From contig CAYWRI010000016.1 in assembly GCA_964461035.1 (NCBI GenBank), positions 1 to 35,935 of the forward strand: a stretch of 35,935 nt of DNA, in the 5' to 3' direction. Shown piece after piece: positions 16,052 to 23,741 of this stretch (its first letter is position 1; each line of letters starts with the position of its first letter). The position numbers and the translations under genes are program-made. Below the pieces are notes generated by a model. That model was not told where the DNA came from. It searched no databases and worked only from the letters and a program-made list of their open reading frames with translations. The stretch comes from CAYZNE01 sp964461035 (GTDB lineage: Archaea; Nanobdellota; Nanobdellia; Woesearchaeales; CAYZNE01).

Positions 16052-17467
16052 TCATTCATTGATTTTTTTGACAATTCCGTTATCAGCATCGATTTCTATT
16101 GGTTCGTTATCTTTTAGAAAGTTTATCAGATTTTTTATTCCTACAATACAAGGCTTTTTTAATTCTCTACATATGATTGCAGCATGACTTGTTAAACCAC
16201 CTGTTTCTGTGAGAATCGCTTTTGCTTTATGCATTAAAGGAAGATAATTAACATTAGTCATTGGGGCTACAAGAATTTCTCCAGAATTAAACAAATGCAT
16301 TTGGCTTTGATTAAGAATTATCCTTGCTTTACCTTTTAATTTTCCAGGATAAGCAGTCATGCCCTTAAGTTCTGTTGATTTCTCTACTTCAATTAGCTTT
16401 TTATATTCAGGATTCGCATCAAATACTTTACCTTCATAAAAAAGATAATAATATTCATCTTTAACTTTTTTCATAACTGCTTCAAAAGAAATATTTTTTA
16501 TTAAAATATTAAGAAGTTCATCAGGTTTTGACATAAACAATTTTTTTAGTTCTGATTGATTTATTTCAGGAAATTTATACTCAAAAATCTTTCTTATAAA
16601 TATATTTGCTTGATTAATTGTAAACTTTTTTCTTTCATGATAAAACCAATTCAGTTTTTGATAAACCATGATTTTTTCTTTTAGTTTATCAGAACATTTT
16701 TCTATTTCTCCTTTAAACATTTTTAATCTGTTAGGTACAGAGTTTACTTTTTCTCTTAATTCTTGAATATTTAATTTATGTTTAGCTATATCTTCAAGAA
16801 CATATTTTTTATTTATTATTGTTCCTATGTAATCATGAATTAGCCAATAATTTTCTTTCACTATATCTTGAACATCTTTTTTATTTTCTATTGCCAATAA
16901 TAAATTCTTAAGATATTTTTCATAATAAGTTTCATAGAAATTAGATGTTAAAATATTGAGTTTTTTCTGTTTTTCTTTTTCTGTTCCTTCGAATTCTTTT
17001 AATAAGTCTTCTGAGAATTTTTCTGCAAAATATACTTGAAACAGAAATCCTGGAAAATCAAGATATTCTATGTATGAAACATATAACTTATTAAGATTTT
17101 CGAATAATAACATTCCATCAACATTAAATATGTTTTCATCGAATAAATTGTCAATTTTTGTAGATATAATATTAAATATTTCTTCTTCTATTTTCTTAGA
17201 TTCTGATTCTATTTTTTGAATGAATTTATGAGTAAACATAGTATCTATAACTTTTTCTGCAATTACTTTCATGTCCTTATAGTAAAACCAACTTACAGAA
17301 CCATCTTTTACTATTGTAATCATTTTTGAAGATAAAGAACAATTTTCAAAAACTTTTTTTAAGTTATTAGAGTGAGCAATACCCACATTAGTCGCTGGAA
17401 AAAAAGGAGTTGTTGATGTTTTGTAAATTAGTAAGTAATCTTCTTTTTTTATATCAGTTTCAATCAT
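16052..17467 (-). CDS. Phosphohistidine swivel-domain protein D
   Basis: A 471-aa protein and the first gene of the probable operon D - kinase - C - methyltransferase 2 - methyltransferase 1. The N-terminus has IVKDGSVSWFYYKDM, parallel to the other swivel proteins; ENYWLIHDYIG and NWFYHERKKF sit in the helical middle domain. The C-terminal domain has APMTNVNYLPLM and TETGGLTSHAAIICRELKKPC with the phospho-acceptor H428. It deviates from its relatives by TET for TDxGG and by lacking a clear 'YLT-x-EE' element. No ATP-grasp or TIM barrel is present. The upstream region holds a TATA-like TTTTTAAAT about 20-30 nt before the ATG, divergent from pta. Confidence 0.85.
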   Translation of the reverse strand: MIETDIKKEDYLLIYKTSTTPFFPATNVGIAHSNNLKKVFENCSLSSKMITIVKDGSVSWFYYKDMKVIAEKVIDTMFTHKFIQKIESESKKIEEEIFNIISTKIDNLFDENIFNVDGMLLFENLNKLYVSYIEYLDFPGFLFQVYFAEKFSEDLLKEFEGTEKEKQKKLNILTSNFYETYYEKYLKNLLLAIENKKDVQDIVKENYWLIHDYIGTIINKKYVLEDIAKHKLNIQELREKVNSVPNRLKMFKGEIEKCSDKLKEKIMVYQKLNWFYHERKKFTINQANIFIRKIFEYKFPEINQSELKKLFMSKPDELLNILIKNISFEAVMKKVKDEYYYLFYEGKVFDANPEYKKLIEVEKSTELKGMTAYPGKLKGKARIILNQSQMHLFNSGEILVAPMTNVNYLPLMHKAKAILTETGGLTSHAAIICRELKKPCIVGIKNLINFLKDNEPIEIDADNGIVKKINE

Positions 17468-17533
17468 ATTGGATAAGAAAACATAAAAATTTAAAAATTC
17501 TTTTATTTTATTATATGAAAATGAGAGGTTTCA

Positions 17534-18535
17534 ATGATGAATGAAGATAAAACTGCTAAAGCAAAATTAATGAAAAGTATAATTGAAAAAGTTAAAACTT
17601 TTGAAAAAAAACCAAAATTGGTTCTATGTGAAGCTTGGGATGAACGAGGTTTAAAGGCAACTAATTATATTACACGCAATAATTTTGCAGAAATTGTAAT
17701 GTTAGGCAATTCTGATAAAATAAAAGAAGTTGCAAATAAATTAAATATTGATATTAGCAATTTGGAAATTATTGATCCTGAAACTTCGGGTTTGGCTGAA
17801 GAATTGGCAATTGCTCTTCAAAAGAAAAGAGAACATAAGGGAATAACTATTGAAAAAGCAAGAGAATTAATTAAAGATGTTAATTATTTTGGTTGTATGC
17901 TTGCATTAATTGGAAAAGTTGATGGTGTTGTTGGAAGTTTAATTTGTCCTACAGGAGATTTAATGAAACCTGTTCTTCAATTGTTAAGAAAAGGTCATGT
18001 TAATGAAGTTGCGGTTTGGAATGATGCTAAAAACAATAGGGTTCTTTTTTCCAGTGATTCTTCTTTAAATATTTCACCAACTTCTGAAGAATTAGCAACT
18101 ATTGGAATAAATGCAGGTAATGTTACAAAAATGTTTGGATTTGAACCAAAAGTCGGGTTTTTATCATTTTCTACATATGGTAGTGGGGGAAATTTTCCAG
18201 AAATTCAAAAAGTAAAAAAAGCAATAGAAATTGCTAAGGAAAAAGCTCCTGATTTAGAGTTTGATGGTGAATTTCAGTTTGACGCTGCTTTAAATCCTGA
18301 AGCTGCTGCTAAAAAATGTCCTGATTCTAAATTAGGCGGTAAAATAAACACACTTATTTTTCCTGATTTGAATTCGGCAAATATTTTTGCTCATGGAGCT
18401 TTTCAAATTTCTAATGCAGAATTCATATTTACCATTCTTGCAGGTTTAGCAAAACCCGTTTCCATTCTAGGAAGAACAACAGACCAAGAATCAGTAACAA
18501 ATATGTTTATTGCAACCGCTTTACAAACAAGGTAA
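17534..18535 (+). CDS. pta: Phosphate acetyltransferase (Pta/Ptb family)
   Basis: A 333-aa single-domain protein of the phosphotransacetylase family, which converts acetyl-CoA and phosphate to acetyl-phosphate. It shows the N-terminal Rossmann-like half (KLVLCEAWDERGLKATNYI), the domain core LALIGKVDGVVGSLICPTGD, GFLSFSTYGSGG, EFDGEFQFDAALNPEAA, and the closing LAGLAKPVSILGR. The start has two ATG codons in a row at 17534, with AGAGG about 9 nt upstream. Length and motif order match the short, non-fused Pta form. A butyryl-type specificity cannot be excluded. It is divergent from the swivel-domain operon; acetate kinase is not in the window. Confidence 0.88.
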   Translation: MMNEDKTAKAKLMKSIIEKVKTFEKKPKLVLCEAWDERGLKATNYITRNNFAEIVMLGNSDKIKEVANKLNIDISNLEIIDPETSGLAEELAIALQKKREHKGITIEKARELIKDVNYFGCMLALIGKVDGVVGSLICPTGDLMKPVLQLLRKGHVNEVAVWNDAKNNRVLFSSDSSLNISPTSEELATIGINAGNVTKMFGFEPKVGFLSFSTYGSGGNFPEIQKVKKAIEIAKEKAPDLEFDGEFQFDAALNPEAAAKKCPDSKLGGKINTLIFPDLNSANIFAHGAFQISNAEFIFTILAGLAKPVSILGRTTDQESVTNMFIATALQTR

Positions 18536-18570
18536 CTTTTGTTTTTTATTTAATTTAAAACCTAAATAAG

Positions 18571-18960
18571 TTAATCATAAATAAAGTCTAATTCATCAGA
18601 TGTTACGGTTATGTTCTTAGATTGATTGTTTCTATTTTTATCAGAATCATTAGAATAAGAAGAGTTTTTAGTTGAATTAAAAGAATTATTTGAGTTTAAA
18701 TTAGGTTGTTCTTTTATTGGAGGATTCATTGATAATGCTTTACTAAGACTCATTGCTCCACATTTAATACAAACACAAAAAGCACCAAATTTTCCTTTTT
18801 TTATGTCGAGCCATTCACCACAAACACATTTTAGATCTAATGAATTAGTTTTATGATTTAGACATACAGGAACTCCTTGAGCGTTCTCAACAGTAGCGGT
18901 TTTTCCACAGAAAGGACATTTATCTATTTTAGATACGCCATAAACTTTTTTGAATCTCAC
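18571..18960 (-). CDS. Small zinc-ribbon protein with Asn/Ser-rich tail
   Basis: A 129-aa protein with three pairs of cysteines: CPFCGKTA, then CLNHK with CVCGEWLD, then CVCIKCGAM. The spacing suggests two treble-clef or ribbon zinc sites in residues 15-75. The last 45 residues are low-complexity (NSNNSFNSTKNSSYSNDSDK) and probably disordered. I do not recognise a specific family. Zinc ribbons of this type often bind nucleic acid or proteins. It is convergent with pta and divergent from the pseudouridine synthase gene. Confidence 0.7.
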   Translation of the reverse strand: MRFKKVYGVSKIDKCPFCGKTATVENAQGVPVCLNHKTNSLDLKCVCGEWLDIKKGKFGAFCVCIKCGAMSLSKALSMNPPIKEQPNLNSNNSFNSTKNSSYSNDSDKNRNNQSKNITVTSDELDFIYD

Positions 18961-18992
18961 TTATGATGATTTGAGAGCTTAATTTAAAAACA

Positions 18993-19000
18993 TTTATATT
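18993..19000 (+). promoter_or_regulatory. TATA box of RsuA-family gene
   Basis: TTTATATT, 23 nt before the ATG at 19024; the typical leaderless spacing of this window. It also confirms the start codon. Confidence 0.5.
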
Positions 19001-19023
19001 CTAAAGACTAATTTCTTATTTAA

Positions 19024-19707
19024 ATGTTTCAAAGAGTTCAAAAGATTTTAAGTAATAGGGGTTATTGCTCAAGAAGAAATGCAGAGCTTCTTATTAGTCG
19101 GGGAAGAGTAAAAGTAGATGATAAGGTTATTACTTTGGGTGATAAAGCAGATGAAAATCAAATAATATCTGTTGATAATAAAATCGTTAAAGAAGAGAAA
19201 AAAACATATCTTATTTTTAATAAACCCAGGGGTTATGTAACTGCTCTAATTGATAGTCATGAAAGAACCATCATGGAATTAATAGACGTTAAGGAAAGAG
19301 TTTATCCTGTTGGTAGACTTGATAAAAACACTGAAGGTATTTTGTTATTAACTAATGATGGGGATTTTGCGAACAAAATCATGCATCCAAGGTATTGTAT
19401 AAATAAGACTTATCTTGTTCGTATTAATAAACCCATAAATGGTTCACATATGGGATTAATAATAAAGGGTGTAAAACTTGAAGATGGAAAGACTGCTCCT
19501 GCACAAGTTAAGAAGTTATCAGATTTTAAATTAGAAATAACAATTCATGAAGGTAAAAATAGAATAATTAGAAGAATGTTAGAAAAACTAGGTTACGAAG
19601 TTAGACATCTTAAAAGAATTTATATTGGTAATTTAGATTTAGGAACATTAAACACAGGACAATACATCTCAGTATCTAAATCATTTCTCGAAGAAAAAAT
19701 ATTTTGA
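19024..19707 (+). CDS. RsuA/RluB-family pseudouridine synthase
   Basis: A 227-aa enzyme that converts uridine to pseudouridine in rRNA. An S4 RNA-binding domain occupies residues of about 1-55 (RVQKILSNRGYCSRRNAELL). The catalytic domain has YLIFNKPRGYVTAL, the active-site motif YPVGRLDKNTEGILLLTNDG with the catalytic Asp, and EGKNRIIRRMLEKLGYEVRHLKRIYIG near the end. These are the hallmarks of the bacterial RsuA/RluB/RluE/RluF group. Such S4-linked synthases are rare in archaea, so lateral transfer is likely. The target position cannot be told. After the TGA stop the same frame stays open for 28 codons (to about 19797). Confidence 0.9.
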   Translation: MFQRVQKILSNRGYCSRRNAELLISRGRVKVDDKVITLGDKADENQIISVDNKIVKEEKKTYLIFNKPRGYVTALIDSHERTIMELIDVKERVYPVGRLDKNTEGILLLTNDGDFANKIMHPRYCINKTYLVRINKPINGSHMGLIIKGVKLEDGKTAPAQVKKLSDFKLEITIHEGKNRIIRRMLEKLGYEVRHLKRIYIGNLDLGTLNTGQYISVSKSFLEEKIF

Positions 19708-19849
19708 TTAGATGGAAAACATGGTTGGGGAGATTTAAGTTCTTTGATGTTGAGTACTCCAGAAAATTACAAGATAAAAAAGAATAGAAAAAAATAAATA
19801 AATTTCTTAGAATTAATTATTCTTATAGTTATTATTCATAATTAGATTA

Positions 19850-20212
19850 TTATCTTAAACGACTTCCACATTTATAGCAGAAATTATATGTTTTATAGTT
19901 TTTTGCTTGGCATTTAGGACAGGTAATAAGTTTATATTTATTATTTTGATTGTTAGATGTTTTTTCTAAATTATATCCATATGCAAAATCATTATCTATT
20001 TTTTTCTTTTTTTCTCCAAGAGCATATCTTATTATCAATTTAAATATGCCTATTGCAATAAAAATTAATCCAACATAGAAAAAGAATTGAAAAACAGTGT
20101 TTTTTTCAAGACCTTTAGAATTTAATAAAAATTGAGAATATCCGGTTATTATAGCACCAAATATTAAATAAAGCCATCCAGGTATACTATATTTTCCTTT
20201 CATATTAATCAT
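19850..20212 (-). CDS. Small membrane protein with C-terminal zinc ribbon
   Basis: A 120-aa protein with two predicted membrane helices (about residues 12-28 and 40-62, WLYLIFGAIITGYS and FFFYVGLIFIAIGIF), then a charged linker and a C-terminal zinc ribbon, CPKCQAKN...FCYKCGSRLR. This architecture is common for small archaeal membrane proteins of unknown role. It starts 6 nt after the stop of the seryl-tRNA synthetase gene and is most likely co-transcribed with it. The region 19708-19849 upstream of the convergent neighbour holds no other gene I can support. Confidence 0.7.
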   Translation of the reverse strand: MINMKGKYSIPGWLYLIFGAIITGYSQFLLNSKGLEKNTVFQFFFYVGLIFIAIGIFKLIIRYALGEKKKKIDNDFAYGYNLEKTSNNQNNKYKLITCPKCQAKNYKTYNFCYKCGSRLR

Positions 20213-20218
20213 CTCAAA

Positions 20219-21505
20219 TTAAGCTTTAATAGGTTGCATAATTTTTTTATTAAACATGTATTTTTGCAAACATTCAGGAATATTTACAGTTCCATCTTTA
20301 TTCTGAAAATTTTCTAATATTGCAACCATTATTCTTGATGTTGCTAAAGCAGTATTATTTAAAGTATGCAAATAATCTCGAGTATTATCCTTATTTAAAA
20401 CTTTAATATTTAATGCTTCTGCTTGATAAGCAGTGCAATTACTTAAAGACATTATTTCACCATATGCATTTATTGTAGGCCTATAAACTTCTACATCCGC
20501 AGATCTTGATTTCCATAAGCTAAGGTCTCCAGTGCATATTTCAATAACCCTATAAGGAAGTTCAAGTTGTTGAAGTAATTCTTCAGAATTTTGTAAAAGC
20601 TCATTATAAGAGTTCCATGATTCATTGGGATGAGCAAATATTACTTGTTCAACTTTGTTAAATTGATGAGTTCTCCAAAGTCCTTTTTCGTTTATTCCAT
20701 GACTGCCAACTTCTTTTCTAAAACACATACTATAAGAGAAAAACTTTAATGGAAGTTTATCTTCAGAAACAACTTTATTTTCCATAAAACCTAGAATTGA
20801 ATGTTCACTTGTTCCAATTAAGTTTAAGTCTTCATCTTCAATTTTGTAAATTGTGTCTTTGAAACCCTCTACATCAATAGCGCCTTCTAAAACTTTTCTT
20901 CTTAGCATTAGAGGAGTTTCAATATAATTATAGTTTTTTGAATGCATAAATTCTATTGCAAATCGTATAAGTGCTTGATTTAATAAAGCTAAATCTCCTT
21001 TAAGATAATAAAAACCAGCACCTGTTGTTTCAGCAGAAATATCAAATTCTGCCCAATTATTTTTTTCACATAATTCAACATGATTAATAATTTCAAAATC
21101 TTTTTTTTGAATATTGCCACATTTTTTTATTTCAACATTATCTTCTTCTGTTTTACCTTGAGGAACTGCAGAATGCATTAAGTTTGGAATTTGAGATAGT
21201 AATGAATCTATTTGTTTTTTTAATTCTGTTTTCTTTAAATCTAATTCATTAATTTGATTAGGAATGTCTTTTGCTTCAACTATTAATGATTTTATGTCAC
21301 CACCTTGTTTTTTTATTGTATTTATACTTTCACTAAGTTTGTTTCTTTTTGATCTTAATTGATCAACTTCATAAGTGAATTTTCTCCAAGTTTCGTCAAG
21401 TGCAAGAATTTTATCAATAAGCTCAATTTTATTATCTTCTGCTTTTTTTTTTAGATTAGCAATTACTATTTCTTTATTTTCTCTTAAAATCTTTATTGGT
21501 AACAT
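20219..21505 (-). CDS. serS: Seryl-tRNA synthetase, class II
   Basis: A 428-aa SerRS that charges tRNA-Ser. The first 105 residues form the antiparallel coiled-coil arm that grips the long variable arm (KILRENKEIVIANLKKKAED ... QLRSKRNKLSESI). The class II core follows: TGAGFYYLKGDLALLNQALI, ETPLMLRR, GTSEHSILGF, motif 2 MCFRKEVGSHGINEKGLWRTHQF, EVYRPTINAYGEIMSLSNCT, and motif 3 ALATSRIMVAILENFQ. Motif 3 has ALATSR where most family members have a Gly-rich AVGR. It is the common bacterial/archaeal type, not the methanogen rare type. TATA-like TTTTAAATA lies about 20-28 nt before the ATG. Confidence 0.93.
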   Translation of the reverse strand: MLPIKILRENKEIVIANLKKKAEDNKIELIDKILALDETWRKFTYEVDQLRSKRNKLSESINTIKKQGGDIKSLIVEAKDIPNQINELDLKKTELKKQIDSLLSQIPNLMHSAVPQGKTEEDNVEIKKCGNIQKKDFEIINHVELCEKNNWAEFDISAETTGAGFYYLKGDLALLNQALIRFAIEFMHSKNYNYIETPLMLRRKVLEGAIDVEGFKDTIYKIEDEDLNLIGTSEHSILGFMENKVVSEDKLPLKFFSYSMCFRKEVGSHGINEKGLWRTHQFNKVEQVIFAHPNESWNSYNELLQNSEELLQQLELPYRVIEICTGDLSLWKSRSADVEVYRPTINAYGEIMSLSNCTAYQAEALNIKVLNKDNTRDYLHTLNNTALATSRIMVAILENFQNKDGTVNIPECLQKYMFNKKIMQPIKA

Positions 21506-21646
21506 AAATCTTAATTAAATTGGGATTATTTAAAATGTTTTTGATTTATTTGTATTAATAAATTAAATAGGACTAATAAACAATTAATAATAATTCTATT
21601 TTAATAATGTTGAAAAAGTAATCTCTTGGTAGTGATAATAGAAACT

Positions 21647-21654
21647 TTTATAAA
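21647..21654 (+). promoter_or_regulatory. TATA box that decides the start of the 21677 gene
   Basis: TTTATAAA with its last base 22 nt before the ATG at 21677. A longer frame starting at a TTG at 21626 would have to be read across this box, so the ATG is preferred. Confidence 0.6.
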
Positions 21655-21676
21655 TAGATTCTTTTTCCCAATTTAT

Positions 21677-22543
21677 ATGAAACAAGATATATCTAAAAGA
21701 GCTAAAGAGCTATTTGAACGTAGGGGATTAAACCTTAATTGGAAAAGAGATCATTTAATTGGGAAAATTTTTGAGGATCAACAAGGCTATCACGTACATT
21801 CAATCATAAGATCAAACAAAGTTACTAGAGATATTCCACAATTAATAAATTATGAAACACTTGAAGATCAAAATTTATTAACTGTGTGTAACCATCATCG
21901 TTCAATAATGAGACTAACACATAATGGTTTTGAAGAAAGCCCTATAAATAATGATTCTGAAAAGGAAGAAGTTAAGTTATTACTTATTTGTCATGGTCTA
22001 AATCCAGTTATAAGTAAATATAGTGAATTTAGTTCAAATCATCAAAATATAATATATAAACAAGCTGAAGAGTTATTAGACTTTCTCATATTAAACAAAG
22101 AAAATGGAAATGAGACTAAAATAATTTTACTTGAAGACATACACGAATATGCAAGTCTTGGTCACCTATTTTATCAAGAATGTCTTGTAGATGATGTTAT
22201 ATTTACTAAAGGTAAACAAAAAGGAGAATTATTAGATTTGAACGAACTAAATTTACTTAAATCAAAAATTGATGGAACTAAAACATTTATTTTAGGTTCA
22301 GACACATATGAAATTGGTCATGTCGTGGGAGAATTAGAATTAATAAATAATCCTCAAAATGTTTTTGTTATTCAAGATGGTATTTACAATCACCCAAAAC
22401 ACATAGACAACCATCCAAACGCAAAAATAGGATTACATCCAAGCAAAAAAGAACTTGAAACCGACACTTATTATAGGGGAACAGAAATAATAACATTTGA
22501 TGATTTAAGACAAGAAATAAACTATGGAAATAGAAGTACCTGA
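21677..22543 (+). CDS. Unrecognised protein, cytosolic, 288 aa
   Basis: I do not recognise this family. There are no membrane segments and no signal peptide. It starts with MKQDISKRAKELFERRGLNL, contains a His-rich strand-turn (CNHHRSIMRLTHNGFEE), an alternating strand/helix pattern such as EVKLLLICHGLNP, TKIILLEDIHEYASLG and KTFILGSDTYEIGHVVGEL, and a His-rich loop near residue 240 (DGIYNHPKHIDNHPNAKIG). The pattern of hydrophobic strands followed by D/E/H residues suggests a Rossmann-like alpha/beta fold, which is only an inference. It is probably monocistronic and leaderless. It is divergent from serS and convergent with the TFS gene. Confidence 0.7.
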   Translation: MKQDISKRAKELFERRGLNLNWKRDHLIGKIFEDQQGYHVHSIIRSNKVTRDIPQLINYETLEDQNLLTVCNHHRSIMRLTHNGFEESPINNDSEKEEVKLLLICHGLNPVISKYSEFSSNHQNIIYKQAEELLDFLILNKENGNETKIILLEDIHEYASLGHLFYQECLVDDVIFTKGKQKGELLDLNELNLLKSKIDGTKTFILGSDTYEIGHVVGELELINNPQNVFVIQDGIYNHPKHIDNHPNAKIGLHPSKKELETDTYYRGTEIITFDDLRQEINYGNRST

Positions 22544-22645
22544 AATTTTTAATTTCTTGCAAAATCCAATTTGAAAGTTTTTTAAAAAGATAAAAAATTA
22601 TTTTTTATCATTCAATTTTTAATAAAAAGAAAAAGTTTCTATTAA

Positions 22646-22963
22646 TTAATTATAATCTCGCCAAGTGTGACCGCATTTTGTACATTTTAGAAATTTAGTT
22701 TCTGCTTCATCACCAGCTCTTGTTTGAACAAGCCAGTAATAAGCTTTTTTATTACCACATTTAGAACATTCACCATCAGTTTCAGGGTATGTTTCAATCT
22801 CTTTATCTACAACTTCTATTTCATTACCACTATTATCAACAGTTTCTTTAATTTCAGTATTATCTAAGTTTTTGGATGAAAAGCCACAACTACAAAACAT
22901 AATTGTTTTCCCTCTTTCAATTTTAGTTTTTAATAGTGATCCACACTTTGAACAAAACATCAT
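22646..22963 (-). CDS. tfs: Transcription factor S (TFIIS-like cleavage factor)
   Basis: A 105-aa archaeal TFS, which rescues backtracked RNA polymerase by stimulating RNA cleavage. The N-terminal ribbon has CSKCG at 4-8 and FCSCG at 23-27; the second pair is CxC rather than the usual CxxC. The C-terminal ribbon has CSKCGNKKAYYWLVQTRAGD, then EAETKF and CTKCGHTWRDYN; the DE pair in RAGDEAET is the acidic tip that enters the polymerase active site. The linker is Glu/Asp-rich. It starts at the first of two ATG codons. The TATA TTTATAAA on the minus strand near 23006-23013 borders the repeated regulatory element of the divergent gene. Confidence 0.9.
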   Translation of the reverse strand: MMFCSKCGSLLKTKIERGKTIMFCSCGFSSKNLDNTEIKETVDNSGNEIEVVDKEIETYPETDGECSKCGNKKAYYWLVQTRAGDEAETKFLKCTKCGHTWRDYN

Positions 22964-23010
22964 TTTCTATAATTCAACCTTCTATCCGTGATATTTCCTA
23001 TAACATTTAT

Positions 23011-23090
23011 AAATATTTTGAAAATTTGCTTAAAACAATATAATCACTCACTAGTGACTATTAAATCGAAACATTTATATATTAGATATA
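23011..23090 (+). repeat. 80-bp promoter repeat, copy 1 (upstream of the 23106 gene)
   Basis: It aligns without gaps to 34721-34800; I count 71 of 80 positions identical, including a 27-nt block (23014-23040 region) and the TATA segment ACATTTATAT. It contains the perfect 10-bp palindrome TCACTAGTGA (about 23047-23056), changed at two positions in copy 2, and the TATA box at 23074-23081, 24 nt before the ATG at 23106. Probably a shared operator-promoter unit. Confidence 0.75.
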
Positions 23091-23105
23091 TCAGTCTACT
23101 ATAAA

Positions 23106-23651
23106 ATGAGAAAGAAACTGAGAAAGAAAATGAAAGCAACCCCCTATGAACATGGAAAAGTATTAAATAAAGGTCCAAAAAAAATTACTCGAGCAGTTCT
23201 TGGAGTAACAGCGGCAGTAGGCCTAATTTATTTCGGAACTCAACTCGAAGACATAGTACAAAAAATAAGTGATTTCTATAAAGAAAACAGTCAATTTTCC
23301 ATTAATCAAATGATGGATGAAAAACACGAAAGAGATGACATATACACTCAATTAGAAAAAACAATTAGATTTGTTGGTGAATATCAGGAAATTGAAAAAC
23401 AATATCTTCATCCTTCAAAAATCATTGAAATGATGAAAAAAGAAGAAGTTATTCCTGGTTTAAATCATTCAACATTAGACTATACAAAGAAAAAATTAAG
23501 TGAAATTTTAGGAATTCCTCCAAATATTAAAAGACCTGAAAATTTTAATGGTTCTAAGAGAATTTATGTTAATGCTGATGGTGAATTTATTAAAGAATTA
23601 TACGAAAATAGAGAAATGAAGAGAGATGAAAAATTACAAAGAGTTGCTTAA
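23106..23651 (+). CDS. Unrecognised single-span membrane protein
   Basis: A 181-aa protein of unknown function. A very basic N-terminus (MRKKLRKKMK) is followed by one hydrophobic segment at about residues 28-46 (RAVLGVTAAVGLIYFG), then a soluble, helical, charged domain with LEKTIRFVGEYQEIEKQYLH and IPPNIKRPENFNGSKRIYV. The positive-inside rule would put the N-terminus inside and the bulk of the protein outside, but the segment is short enough that it may be a signal anchor. Its promoter is one of the two copies of an 80-bp element; the other serves the transglutaminase-like gene at 34852, so the two may be co-regulated. Confidence 0.7.
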   Translation: MRKKLRKKMKATPYEHGKVLNKGPKKITRAVLGVTAAVGLIYFGTQLEDIVQKISDFYKENSQFSINQMMDEKHERDDIYTQLEKTIRFVGEYQEIEKQYLHPSKIIEMMKKEEVIPGLNHSTLDYTKKKLSEILGIPPNIKRPENFNGSKRIYVNADGEFIKELYENREMKRDEKLQRVA

Positions 23652-23741
23652 TTTTATTTTTTATTCATTTCATCAGATATTTAATTCTTAATTTATTAAA
23701 CACAAGAATTTTTAAATAAAAAACATCTTCTAAATAATAGA

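Noticed and set aside
15059..17467. The kinase plus swivel D or C read as one broken PEP synthase gene
   Set aside because: The domain ends are clean, the genes are in separate frames with their own starts, the C-terminal PEP/pyruvate barrel is missing everywhere, and the swivel domains lie behind long helical regions with no PEP-synthase counterpart.
21626..21676. N-terminal extension of the 21677 gene from a TTG
   Set aside because: It would run across the TATA box at 21647-21654; the ATG at 21677 has the usual leaderless spacing.
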